From an uncultured Clostridia bacterium (GTDB taxonomy: Bacteria > Bacillota > Clostridia > TANB77 > CAG-508), in assembly GCA_947628885.1 (NCBI GenBank), contig CANRBO010000003.1:1-25203 (forward strand): 25,203 bases of DNA. Direction: 5' to 3'. Positions within the stretch are counted from its first letter, which is position 1. Each line of letters begins with the position of its first letter. Position numbers and translations under genes: made by a program. Below are positions 7,951-15,751 of the stretch, piece after piece. Under the pieces are notes generated by a model, which ran no database searches, was not told the origin of the DNA, and worked only from the letters and a program-made list of their open reading frames with translations.

Positions 7951-8061
7951 ATGATAGAAATAGCTTTATTAGAAATAATATATTTACTTTTATTCGGACT
8001 TATATCCGAAACTATCGTTGTATTTGCCTTGATTATATTAAGTATAATTTTAAGCAAATAA
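7951..8061 (+). CDS. 36-aa hydrophobic peptide, candidate type I toxin
   Basis: ATG 7951 follows a very strong GGGGGTGG site (7938-7945) and encodes 36 residues. They begin MIEIALLEIIYLLLFGLI, then have a short polar SET, then VVFALIILSIILSK. Nearly all are Leu, Ile, Val or Phe, so the peptide should span the membrane. A 7-bp hairpin with arms CGCAATT and AATTGCG (7917-7932) lies just before the SD and could control its access. It has its own promoter, a bidirectional terminator 8 bases after the stop, and a convergent antisense RNA. This layout is known from Firmicute type I toxins such as Fst, TxpA and BsrG. I do not recognise the sequence as a known family member, and the toxin role is inference from architecture. 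Confidence 0.6.
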   Translation: MIEIALLEIIYLLLFGLISETIVVFALIILSIILSK

Positions 8062-8149
8062 AAAAAATAAAACCATTCTGCTTGGACGGTGAATGGTTTT
8101 TTAAACTATTATCGGCAAACCATTTTTGTGGTTTATCTTTTTCCTATAC
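8062..8149 (-). ncRNA. Candidate antitoxin RNA, antisense to the peptide mRNA 3' end
   Basis: A perfect promoter (8154-8182) starts a leftward RNA near 8148. It ends in the hairpin 8069-8100, followed on this strand by a T-rich run, giving a length of about 85 to 90 bases. The RNA has a 5' hairpin with arms AAACCA and TGGTTT (8119-8136) and no convincing ORF. It overlaps the 3' end of the peptide mRNA through the shared terminator, as in known convergent type I systems. That it silences the peptide is inference. Confidence 0.55.
8069..8106. terminator. Shared bidirectional terminator of the toxin-like locus
   Basis: AAAACCATTC (8069-8078) pairs with GAATGGTTTT (8091-8100) around a 12-base loop. 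T-runs follow on the plus strand and, after one A, on the minus strand, so both convergent RNAs can end here. Confidence 0.8.
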
Positions 8150-8153
8150 TTAA

Positions 8154-8182
8154 ATTATACATAAATTTTATAGTTTTGTCAA
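8154..8182 (-). promoter_or_regulatory. Promoter of the candidate antitoxin RNA
   Basis: A perfect consensus on the minus strand: TTGACA (8177-8182), a 17-base spacer and TATAAT (8154-8159). It is stronger on paper than the opposing peptide promoter, as expected when the antitoxin is in excess. Confidence 0.7.
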
Positions 8183-8248
8183 TATACTTTTATGAATAAA
8201 ATAACTAATACTATAGATAATAAAAATAGAATATATAGGAGGAATCAA

Positions 8249-9031
8249 ATGATAAAAAACGAAAAAGGTTCAGTTACTTTAATAGTTGTCGTAACCGTGT
8301 TATTTATACTTTTAATATTGTCTGCAAGCTTAATGTTTGTTTCGACTAAAAGGCAAGCACAATTGCAGGAATCTATGATTTTACAAAATGTGTATGGCGG
8401 TGGGGATTTATATGATGTTTATGATGAACAAGTAGAAAAAAGACAATATAAATTAACAGAAGGTATAGTACTAAAAAATTCGCTTACTAAAGGACCTGTT
8501 ACATTAGAGAATATAGGAGCTAGTTCAGCAGGTTTTATAAATAAATACACTATTGATGAACAAAACGGTTTATATATAAATGATGCATCTGAAACAGAAG
8601 GACATTGGCTTGTATATGATTTTGTTGCATCAGATGGATATTCTACCTCTTTAATCTTAAATCATATTTATTACGCAAGTATAGATGTAAAATTAACTAA
8701 TGGTAAATTTCTTTTTACTTTCTCTAATAGACATCATAAAGATAATAAAAAAGATGGATTAACTGCTGTAGGTAAAACTTTTAGCACAATTACTAGTACA
8801 CATAGTAAAATATCATTATATAGTAAACCTATAGCTGTAGGAAATTCTACTTATGAATCGGATTATTTTGATTGCCTTCAATGGGGTTCATCAATGGTAG
8901 ATATATCAACATTTTATGTGCGTAATCTAATTATATTAGATTTAACTGCGATTTTTGGAGAAGGAAATGAACCAACTCAAGATTGGTGTGATAAGAACAT
9001 TAATTTTGATTCCACAGTTGTATTTAAATAA
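8249..9031 (+). CDS. Pilin-like membrane-anchored protein with phage-type C-terminal motif
   Basis: The start is ATG 8249, because AGGAGG (8237-8242) lies 6 bases upstream; an earlier in-frame ATG at 8192 has no SD. The 260-aa product opens MIKNEKGSVTLIVVVTVLF. This is a short basic leader, a Gly7-Ser8 junction and one long hydrophobic segment (about residues 9-31), like a type IV prepilin but lacking Glu at mature position 5. The rest is extracellular-like and beta-rich. Near the C-terminus it reads ILDLTAIFGEGNEPTQDWC, a motif I know from phage structural and tail-associated proteins of Firmicutes, where it sits in a probable beta-sandwich binding domain. No pilus assembly genes are nearby. 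It is followed by a terminator at 9188-9236. It could be a pseudopilin or a surface adhesin; the precise role is unknown. Confidence 0.6.
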   Translation: MIKNEKGSVTLIVVVTVLFILLILSASLMFVSTKRQAQLQESMILQNVYGGGDLYDVYDEQVEKRQYKLTEGIVLKNSLTKGPVTLENIGASSAGFINKYTIDEQNGLYINDASETEGHWLVYDFVASDGYSTSLILNHIYYASIDVKLTNGKFLFTFSNRHHKDNKKDGLTAVGKTFSTITSTHSKISLYSKPIAVGNSTYESDYFDCLQWGSSMVDISTFYVRNLIILDLTAIFGEGNEPTQDWCDKNINFDSTVVFK

Positions 9032-9187
9032 TTAATTCAGATACAAATTATATATTACTCTTTTATCGACATAAAATTCTATTCCCATAAAATTAGCTTT
9101 TGACGTAATGTATTGCAATAGCTTTCCATATTACATCACATTTACATTGATATTATAAAATTTGTAGTACATTAAATATTCAAAATG

Positions 9188-9236
9188 AAAAATCATAGCT
9201 GGTAATTTACATGTATTAATCCAACTATGATTTTTT
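9188..9236. terminator. Bidirectional terminator after the pilin-like gene and topA
   Basis: AAAAATCATAG (9188-9198) pairs with CTATGATTTTT around a 25-base region with further partial pairing; a T-run follows. No gene is seen in 9032-9426. A degenerate inverted repeat (TGACGTAAT near 9102 with ATTACATCA near 9131) is the only other structure in it. Bases 9240-9426 are T-rich low-complexity sequence. Confidence 0.75.
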
Positions 9237-9426
9237 ATTTTGTTCTTGATTGCATTTTCTATATTTTTATTTAACCTTAATCTATCCTTTATTTAGCCTT
9301 TGTTTTATCTTTATTTGTTTTTACTTATTTTTGGTTTAGCTTTTTTCAACTTTTAATTAATTCTTATTTATACTTTTTATGTTGTCTTCTTCGCCTTTTC
9401 TTTACTATTTGATGTTGTCTTTTGGC

Positions 9427-11629
9427 TTAAGGCTTTGTTTGCTGTTGTTTTTTACTTGATACTTTGTTTGTTGTAGTCTTTTTACTTGATAATTTCTTAG
9501 TTGTGGTCTTTTTCTTTGTTGACCTTGCTCTTCTTTTCTTGCTCTTTTCCCTATTGATTTCTTTTTCAATTTCTGGTGTCCATTTTTCTCCTACTTTTGG
9601 TTTATTCCAAGAAATATAATTACATGAGTCTGTTTTAAGTTCTACATTTTCAGCCTGTTCGTCATTTTCATTTTTCTTGCCTGTGTTTGTATTTCTTGAA
9701 CAAATATAAAAATTTTTGCCTCTTTTTGTTTTTCGTACATATACCTCTGCACCGCACACTGGGCATGGTACATCAATTTTTTCAACATAAGGTTTTATAT
9801 TTTTACACTCAGGATAACCGTGGACATGCTAAGAATTTTCCGTATCTTCCATACTTTACAACCATCATCCTACCGCATTTTTCACATTGTACATTTGATA
9901 CTTCATCTTGCAATTGGACGTGTTCTAGTTCTTTATTTGCTTTTTCTAATTCTTCCTTAAATGGTGCATAGAACTCTCTAATTACTTGTTTCCAAGCTTC
10001 GTTTCCTTCTGCAATTTTGTCAAACTGATTTTCAATGTCTGCGGTAAATTCAACATTTATTATATCTGTAAAATTTTCAATTAATAGCTTATTTACTACC
10101 TTTCCAAGTTCTGTTGGTACTAGTTGTTTTTGCTCTTTTTCTATATATCTTCTATCTATTATTGTTGATATAATGGTTGCATAAGTACTTGGTCTGCCTA
10201 TGCCTTTTTCTTCAAGCGTTTTTACTAAGCTTGCTTCTGTGTATCTTGGTGGTGGTTCTGTGAAGCTTTGTTTTGGTTCTATTTTTTCTTTTTTTACTTC
10301 TTCCCCTACTTCCAAATTTGGCACAGAAGTTTCATCGTCTTCATCATTTTTGTCATCTTTATCTTCTACATATAATGTCATAAATCCTTTAAACTTAAGC
10401 TTTTGTCCTGATGCTCTGAAATTAAATGTTTCGTTTTCTTTATTTACATCAATATTTGCTGATATTGTGTCAAATACTGCTGCTGTCATTTGACTTGCAA
10501 TAAATCTATTATAAATTAATCTATATAGCTTATATTGATCAGGAGTTAAAGTGTCCTTTAATTCTTCCGGAGTTAACTCAATGTAAGTTGGTCTGATACC
10601 TTCATGGGCGTCTTGTGCTCCTGATTTTGTTTTATAATATCTATTTTCGTAGTAATTACTTCCATAGATAGCAGTAATTTGTTTTTTTGCAGCTGCACGT
10701 GCTTCTTCTGATATTCTTGTTGAGTCTGTTCTCATGTAAGTAATTAATCCTACTGAGCCCCTTCCTGGCACATTTACTCCTTCATATAGTCCTTGAGCTA
10801 TATTCATTGTTTTTCTAATTGCAAAACCTAGTTTTCTTGATGCTTCTTGTTGCATTGTACTTGTTGTAAATGGTGGAGCTGGTGTTTTCTTCTTTTCTCC
10901 TTTTTTTACATCTGTTACAATGTATTTTCCTTTTTCTATTTTTTCTAAGATTTCTTTAACTTCTTGTTCTTTATGAAGTTCTACCTTTTTTCCGTCTTTA
11001 CCGTAAAATCTTGCTGTAAACATTTCGCCTTCTTTTGATAATTTAACGAAAATGTTCCAGTATTCTTCAGGAATAAATTTTTCTATTTCTTCTTCTCTAT
11101 CTACGATAAGCTTAACCGCAACAGACTGAACTCGTCCAGCTGATAGACCTCTTTTTACTTTTTTCCAAAGTATTGGGCTTATTTGATAACCAACGATTCT
11201 ATCTAACACACGTCTTGCTTGCTGCGCGTCTGTTAAGTTCATATCTATTTTTCTAGGCTCTTTTATTGATTTTTTAACCGTTTCCTTTGTTATCTCATTA
11301 AATGTTACTCTACATACACTATCTTGTGGAATTCCTAAAATGTATGCCAAATGATATGCAATCGCCTCTCCTTCACGGTCAGGGTCGGTTGCAAGATATA
11401 CCATTTTTGCATCTTTAGCATCCTTTTTTAGTGAATTAATTAATGACGCTTTTCCCCTTATATTAATATATTCGGGTTCAAAATCATGTTCTATATCAAC
11501 ACCTAATTTAGATTTTGGTAAATCTCTAATATGTCCCATTGAAGCAACTACTTTATAATCATTACCTAAAAATTTTTTTATTGTATTTGCTTTTGCTGGT
11601 GACTCTACTATAATTAACTTATTTGCCAT
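9427..11629 (-). CDS. topA: DNA topoisomerase I, interrupted by a one-base +1 shift at a CGG
   Basis: The enzyme relaxes negative supercoils. The Toprim domain opens with IVESPAKANTIKKFLG and has DPDREGEAIAYHL near residue 80. The active-site tyrosine is Tyr298 in LITYMRTDSTR. The zero frame runs to GRYGKFLACP, then CGG TTA TCC and a TGA stop (9809-9811), so it would end inside the first zinc finger. Skipping the C paired with base 9820 restores GYPECKNIKPYVEKIDVPC, a second Cys4 finger and a basic tail ending at 9427. That gives about 733 residues, a normal full length plus a Lys/Thr-rich tail. The shift replaces a conserved Pro-Gly junction. ATG 11629 follows AAAGG. topA is normally essential, so simple decay is unlikely. 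It is the last gene after murE-mraY-ftsW-murG, separated by a G+C-rich island. Confidence 0.92.
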
Positions 11630-11698
11630 AACTTACCTTTCTACTTATAATATATAATTTTTAATCTACTAAGAAACAAGAATATAGTTATTTTGAAT

Positions 11699-11745
11699 AC
11701 GCCGCGCAGCGCCCAACCGGAGCGTTAGCGCAGGGCGAATGAAGC
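11699..11745. repeat. G+C-rich structured island between murG and topA
   Basis: About 46 bases with roughly 70 percent G+C stand in a region that is otherwise mostly A and T. CGCCC (11710-11714) can pair with GGGCG (11733-11737). Inside, GCG and CGC (11722-11724, 11729-11731) form a small stem around TTAG. No ORF, SD or T-run is associated. It may be a small dispersed palindromic element, but I cannot see other copies in the window. Confidence 0.5.
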
Positions 11746-11788
11746 ACACACTTAAATATTGTAGCTTAAATTTAAAATTTTTGCAAGT

Positions 11789-12904
11789 TTATTTTAATAT
11801 TTCCGCTATTTCCACATAAATCTTGTCCTCTACATCTTTTATTGATAATGCTTTTGCATTTTTACCCATTTCTTTTACTACACTTTTATCTTTTGTTAAT
11901 TCTTCTATTTGATCATTTAATTTTGTTGCTGTTAAATCCTTATCAAGTATGACTTTTGCTGCTCCTGCTTTTTCAAGTGCTCTAGCATTATATTCTTGAT
12001 GATTCTCTGCTGCATAAGGAAATGGTATAAATATTGCTGCTTTTCCTAACTTTTCTATTTCTGTTACTGTCATTGCTCCGCTTCTTGCAATAATTATATC
12101 ACATATATTCATCACACTTTCCATATCATAGATGTATGGAAGTACCTTGATGCCGTGTATATTGTCTATATTTATCTGCTTTTCCATTAATTGTTTTTTT
12201 ACAGTGTCATATTGCTTTGGTCCAGTTGCCCAAATGATTTGATAAGTTTTATTCATTTTATTTTCTATGATGTCCACTAAGCTTTTATTTATACTTTCTG
12301 CTCCCTGACTTCCACCAAATACGAGTGCTACTGGCTTGTCTGGACTCAATCCCATTTCTTGAATCCTTGATTCTATTTCAAAATCATTTAACTGCAAATC
12401 TTTTATTTTAGTTGGTGTGCCTGTTACTGCTACATTTATTTCTTTGCCTAATCTTTCTTTTGCTTCTTCAAATCCTACCAAGATTTTGCTTGCCTTTTTT
12501 GCTAATAGCTTGGTTGCAACTCCTGGCAAAACATTGCTTTCATGGATTACATAAGGCACTTTTAACTTTTGAGCTGCTTTGCAAACAGATACACAGATAT
12601 ATCCACCTGTTCCTACTATTATGTCAGGTTTAAATTCTTTTATTATTTTTTTTGCTTCTCCAATTGACATTACGGTCTTTACAAATCTTTTTATATTTTT
12701 TATTGTCAGACTCCTTGATATTCCATAGCTTTCTATTGTTTTTAATTCAAAACCACTTCTAGGGACTAAATCTTTCTCTAGCCCCCTTTTTGTTCCTATA
12801 AAAATTATCTCAGAATTTGGCTCTTCTTTTTTTATTTTATTTGCTATTGCTATCCCTGGATTAATGTGTCCACCAGTTCCAGCTGCTGCAACTATTACTC
12901 TCAA
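11789..12904 (-). CDS. murG: UDP-GlcNAc:lipid I N-acetylglucosaminyltransferase
   Basis: MurG adds GlcNAc to lipid I on the inner membrane face, making lipid II. The N-terminal GTGGHINP (residues 9-16) is the glycine-rich loop of the family. HESNVLPG, VFGGSQGAESIN and the C-terminal PFPYAAENHQEYNARALEKAGAA are the acceptor- and UDP-binding landmarks. The length of 371 aa is normal for a GT28 enzyme. The start is a TTG (12904): an in-frame TGA lies six codons upstream with no other start between. The SD is weak (AGAAG), so translation may be low. The gene follows ftsW, and no terminator is visible before topA. Confidence 0.95.
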   Translation of the reverse strand: MRVIVAAAGTGGHINPGIAIANKIKKEEPNSEIIFIGTKRGLEKDLVPRSGFELKTIESYGISRSLTIKNIKRFVKTVMSIGEAKKIIKEFKPDIIVGTGGYICVSVCKAAQKLKVPYVIHESNVLPGVATKLLAKKASKILVGFEEAKERLGKEINVAVTGTPTKIKDLQLNDFEIESRIQEMGLSPDKPVALVFGGSQGAESINKSLVDIIENKMNKTYQIIWATGPKQYDTVKKQLMEKQINIDNIHGIKVLPYIYDMESVMNICDIIIARSGAMTVTEIEKLGKAAIFIPFPYAAENHQEYNARALEKAGAAKVILDKDLTATKLNDQIEELTKDKSVVKEMGKNAKALSIKDVEDKIYVEIAEILK

Positions 12905-13133
12905 TTTCTTCTCGTATAATCAATTATATATAAATATTAATCTATTTAATTGATTAATCCCTTTCTTTTAAATTTTTTAATATTATTTTTATAATATACA
13001 TAATACACTGTGGATTTGTTTCTATTTCTTTACAGCCATTTGGATGGACTGGTTAAAGGAGACTCAAACCACAAATTTCTCCTTTTTTCACAAACACTTG
13101 AATATATGATTTGCAAATCGCAACTATTCACTG

Positions 13134-14511
13134 CTAAATCTTCCTTGCTGAACGTGAAATGTTTAATAGCACTCCCATGCTTGCTAAAAGTATGATTAAT
13201 GAACTTCCACCATAGCTTAAAAATGGAAGTGATATGCCGTGTATTTGGAATTGTATTTGTTACAACGGCTATATTTAATATTACTTGCACTGCTATTAAA
13301 GCTGTAATTCCAATTGCAATCAAACTGCCGAATACATCTTCTGCTCTTATTGCAATTAATACACCTCTAACAACTAAAATTGCAAATAAAACTATTACAA
13401 GTAAGCAACCTATAAATCCTAACTCTTCAGCTAATATTGCAAATATAAAGTCATTGTGTGCTTCCGGTATGTATAAATATTTTTGTTTGCTTTCGCCTAA
13501 ACCAACTCCGAAAAGCCCACCTGATCCGATTGCATATAATCCTTGTACTGTTTGATATGAAGTTCCGCTGGTGTCTTCCCATGGATTAAGCCATGCCATG
13601 ACTCTGTCTGATCTAAATCCATTAACAAGCTTATCTTTGAATACAATAAGTATTCCACTTAGTCCAGCTACTGCAAGCCCTCCAAGAGTCATTAAATATT
13701 TTAATTGGCATCCACTTATTATAATTGTGATAACTGTTACAATTGCTATAATTATTCCAGCACTCAAGTGATTTTGTACTAAATATAAAACTGCTATTGG
13801 AACTACTGTTGCCACTAATGGTAAGCCACAAGCTCCCCAAAAATTATCGAATCTATTTCTGCTATCACTATAATATCCTGCTAATGATATGATTAATCCT
13901 ATTTTTGTTATTTCAGAAGGTTGAATTTGTATACCTAGATTTATCCACCTTCTTGCTCCTGAAACTTCCATACCTACTTTTGGTATTAAAACTGTGAATA
14001 GAATTAATACCGAACCTATATATATTGCTTTATAAAATTTATGATATAATTTATAATTAAATTTTGATAAGAATAGCATTACCGCTATGCCTAGTATTGC
14101 TGCTATTCCTTGCATTTTAACATAATGATAACTATCATTATAATCTGATAATGCTGAAGGAGCACTTGCAGATAGTACCATTACAATTCCTATTGCAACT
14201 AATAACAAAACTACTATTAGAAGTGGCATATCCATTTTATTTTGTGCTTGTATGTCTGTTATTTTAGTAATGTTTCTTTCTTTTCTAATATTTGCAACAT
14301 CTCTATGTATTGTATTTGCTCTTGAAACTTTTCTTGACATTGTATCTGCTCTCGAAGTTCTCTTTGACATCGTATCTGTTCTTGAAACATTTCTTGGCAT
14401 TGTATCTGTTCTCGAAGCTTTTCTTGGTATCGTGTCTATTCTCGAAACATTTCGTTTGGATGTAGCTTTTCGATTTCTTTTCTCTGAACTCTTTTTAGTT
14501 CTACTCTGCAT
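13134..14511 (-). CDS. ftsW: SEDS glycosyltransferase FtsW/SpoVE type, interrupted by a one-base +1 shift at a CGG
   Basis: SEDS proteins polymerise lipid II glycan strands at the division or spore septum. Ten or so membrane helices follow a soluble N-terminus. The zero frame reads AVVTNTIPNT, then CGG (13237-13239), after which the sequence loses all resemblance to the family and runs on to 13030. Skipping the one C gives GISLPFLSYGGSSLIILLA, the best conserved segment of the family, then a short basic end and a TAG at 13134-13136. The corrected protein is about 458 aa. Its first 85 residues are unusual: a basic stretch with five copies of an 11-residue unit like SRTDTMPRNV, encoded by 33-bp DNA repeats (about 14310-14460). 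AGGAGG lies 6 bases before ATG 14511. Position between mraY and murG supports FtsW or SpoVE over RodA. Confidence 0.9.
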
Positions 14512-14567
14512 TTAGACCTCCTTCTTTCGTTAGATTATCTCACATTTGTTGTCTTTTTTTCTTTGCA

Positions 14568-14690
14568 TTTTTGCTAATTATATTTTTATTGCACTTTTAT
14601 TTATCATATTTTTGCTAACTGTATTTTTTATTGCTTTTTTATTTATCATATTTTTGCTAATTGTATTTTTATTACATTTTTATTTTTCTA
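14568..14690. repeat. Three tandem copies of a 41-bp unit between ftsW and mraY
   Basis: Units at 14568-14608, 14609-14650 and 14651-14690 each begin TTTTTGCTAA and continue as a T-rich stretch; the first two end with TTTATTTATCATA. The last unit overlaps the mraY stop codon. The repeats fill the gap within the operon and have diverged by a few bases. No terminator is evident. Confidence 0.75.
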
Positions 14691-15665
14691 AATTGCTAAT
14701 ATTCCTATTACTGAAGCAATCAATGTAATTATACTAAATATTGAAACGATTTTATTTTCCTTCCAGCCGACCATTTCAAAATGATGATGTATTGGTGCCA
14801 TTTTGAATAATCTTTTTCTTGTCTTTTTATAATAAATGACTTGCAAAATTACTGATAATGTCTCGATAATTGGCACTATTCCAATTATAAGTAGTAATAG
14901 TGGAAGCTTTAAATATAAGGCAATACCAGCGATTGCACCACCTAAAAGAAGTGATCCTGTATCTCCCATAAATATATGCGCTGGATGCAAATTAAATAAT
15001 AAAAATCCTAATCCTGCTCCTATAACTATGCAACCGAATATTGTTGTTTCCTTTACGCCAAATATAATTGATATTACTGTAAGGCAAGTAAGCATTATTG
15101 TTGTTACACTTGTTGATAATCCGTCTATTCCGTCTGTTAGATTTACTGCATTAGTCGTTGATAAAATTACAACTACTGCAAAAGGTATATACAGCCATAC
15201 TGGTAAATTCAAATATACTTTGAAAAATGGTATATATATGTCAGTTCCATTTTTAAATACAAATACCAACATAAAAACATATATTAGTGAGATTAAAAAT
15301 AATCCTGCCATTTTTGCTTTTGGGCTTATGCCGTCGGTATTATGAAGTATGACTTTTTTAAAATCATCTATAAATCCAATTATTCCAAAACCAATCGTTA
15401 CAAATATCATAGGCAACAGTCTTGTTGCGATTTCCGGTTGGTCTGCAGAATAGTCAATATATAAAAATGCACTTAATAACAAAGTTGATATTATTAAAAT
15501 CAATCCACCCATTGTAGTAGTACCCATTTTTTTCAAATGTGACTTCGGTCCGTCATCTCTTTCTGACTGTCCTACCCTTAGTCTTCTTAATGTCGGTATT
15601 ACTATTATTGAAATGAATACACTAACTGCAAAAGATAATAATAATATTTTTATTTGAAAACTCAT
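14688..15665 (-). CDS. mraY: Phospho-MurNAc-pentapeptide translocase
   Basis: MraY is a polytopic membrane enzyme that moves phospho-MurNAc-pentapeptide onto undecaprenyl phosphate, making lipid I. Family landmarks are all visible: DDGPKSHLKKMGTTTMGG near residue 37, the Mg-binding and catalytic NLTDGIDGL near 175, MGDTGSLLLGG near 235, and the PIHHHFEMVGWKENKIV loop near 290. About ten hydrophobic helices alternate with these loops. The length of 325 aa is usual. AGGGAGG precedes ATG 15665. The gene lies 86 bases after murE and is probably cotranscribed with it. Confidence 0.96.
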   Translation of the reverse strand: MSFQIKILLLSFAVSVFISIIVIPTLRRLRVGQSERDDGPKSHLKKMGTTTMGGLILIISTLLLSAFLYIDYSADQPEIATRLLPMIFVTIGFGIIGFIDDFKKVILHNTDGISPKAKMAGLFLISLIYVFMLVFVFKNGTDIYIPFFKVYLNLPVWLYIPFAVVVILSTTNAVNLTDGIDGLSTSVTTIMLTCLTVISIIFGVKETTIFGCIVIGAGLGFLLFNLHPAHIFMGDTGSLLLGGAIAGIALYLKLPLLLLIIGIVPIIETLSVILQVIYYKKTRKRLFKMAPIHHHFEMVGWKENKIVSIFSIITLIASVIGILAI

Positions 15666-15751
15666 TAGTTTCCTCCCTTTATGTCTACTGTAATGTTCTT
15701 TTAGTCATATCCTTAGCTGTTCTTATTGTTAAATTTTTTTCACTTTTTCTT

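Larger units (their letters stand above)
7868..8149. repeat. Inverted duplication of the two transcription start regions
   Basis: Bases 7868-7903 and the reverse complement of 8114-8149 align without gaps over 36 positions with 27 matches. The matches include GTATAGGAAA, GATAA and GGTTTGCC in the same register. Each arm begins 4 bases past a -10 box. The two convergent RNAs therefore start with nearly the same sequence. A transcript spanning both arms could fold end to end. Confidence 0.75.

Noticed and set aside
7866..8153. 95-aa ORF on the plus strand over the toxin-like locus
   Set aside because: It has no SD and no plausible composition, and conflicts with the strong SD and hydrophobic frame starting at 7951.
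8192..8248. Longer start of the pilin-like gene
   Set aside because: No SD before ATG 8192, and AGGAGG is placed ideally for ATG 8249.
9427..9759. Separate small zinc-finger protein starting at 9759
   Set aside because: The frame continues upstream without a stop into the topA finger region; it is the topA C-terminus after the +1 shift, not its own gene.
13030..13133. Open C-terminal extension of ftsW in the zero frame
   Set aside because: It is only reached if the CGG is read straight. The sequence there has no SEDS similarity, while the +1 frame has perfect similarity and a stop at 13134.
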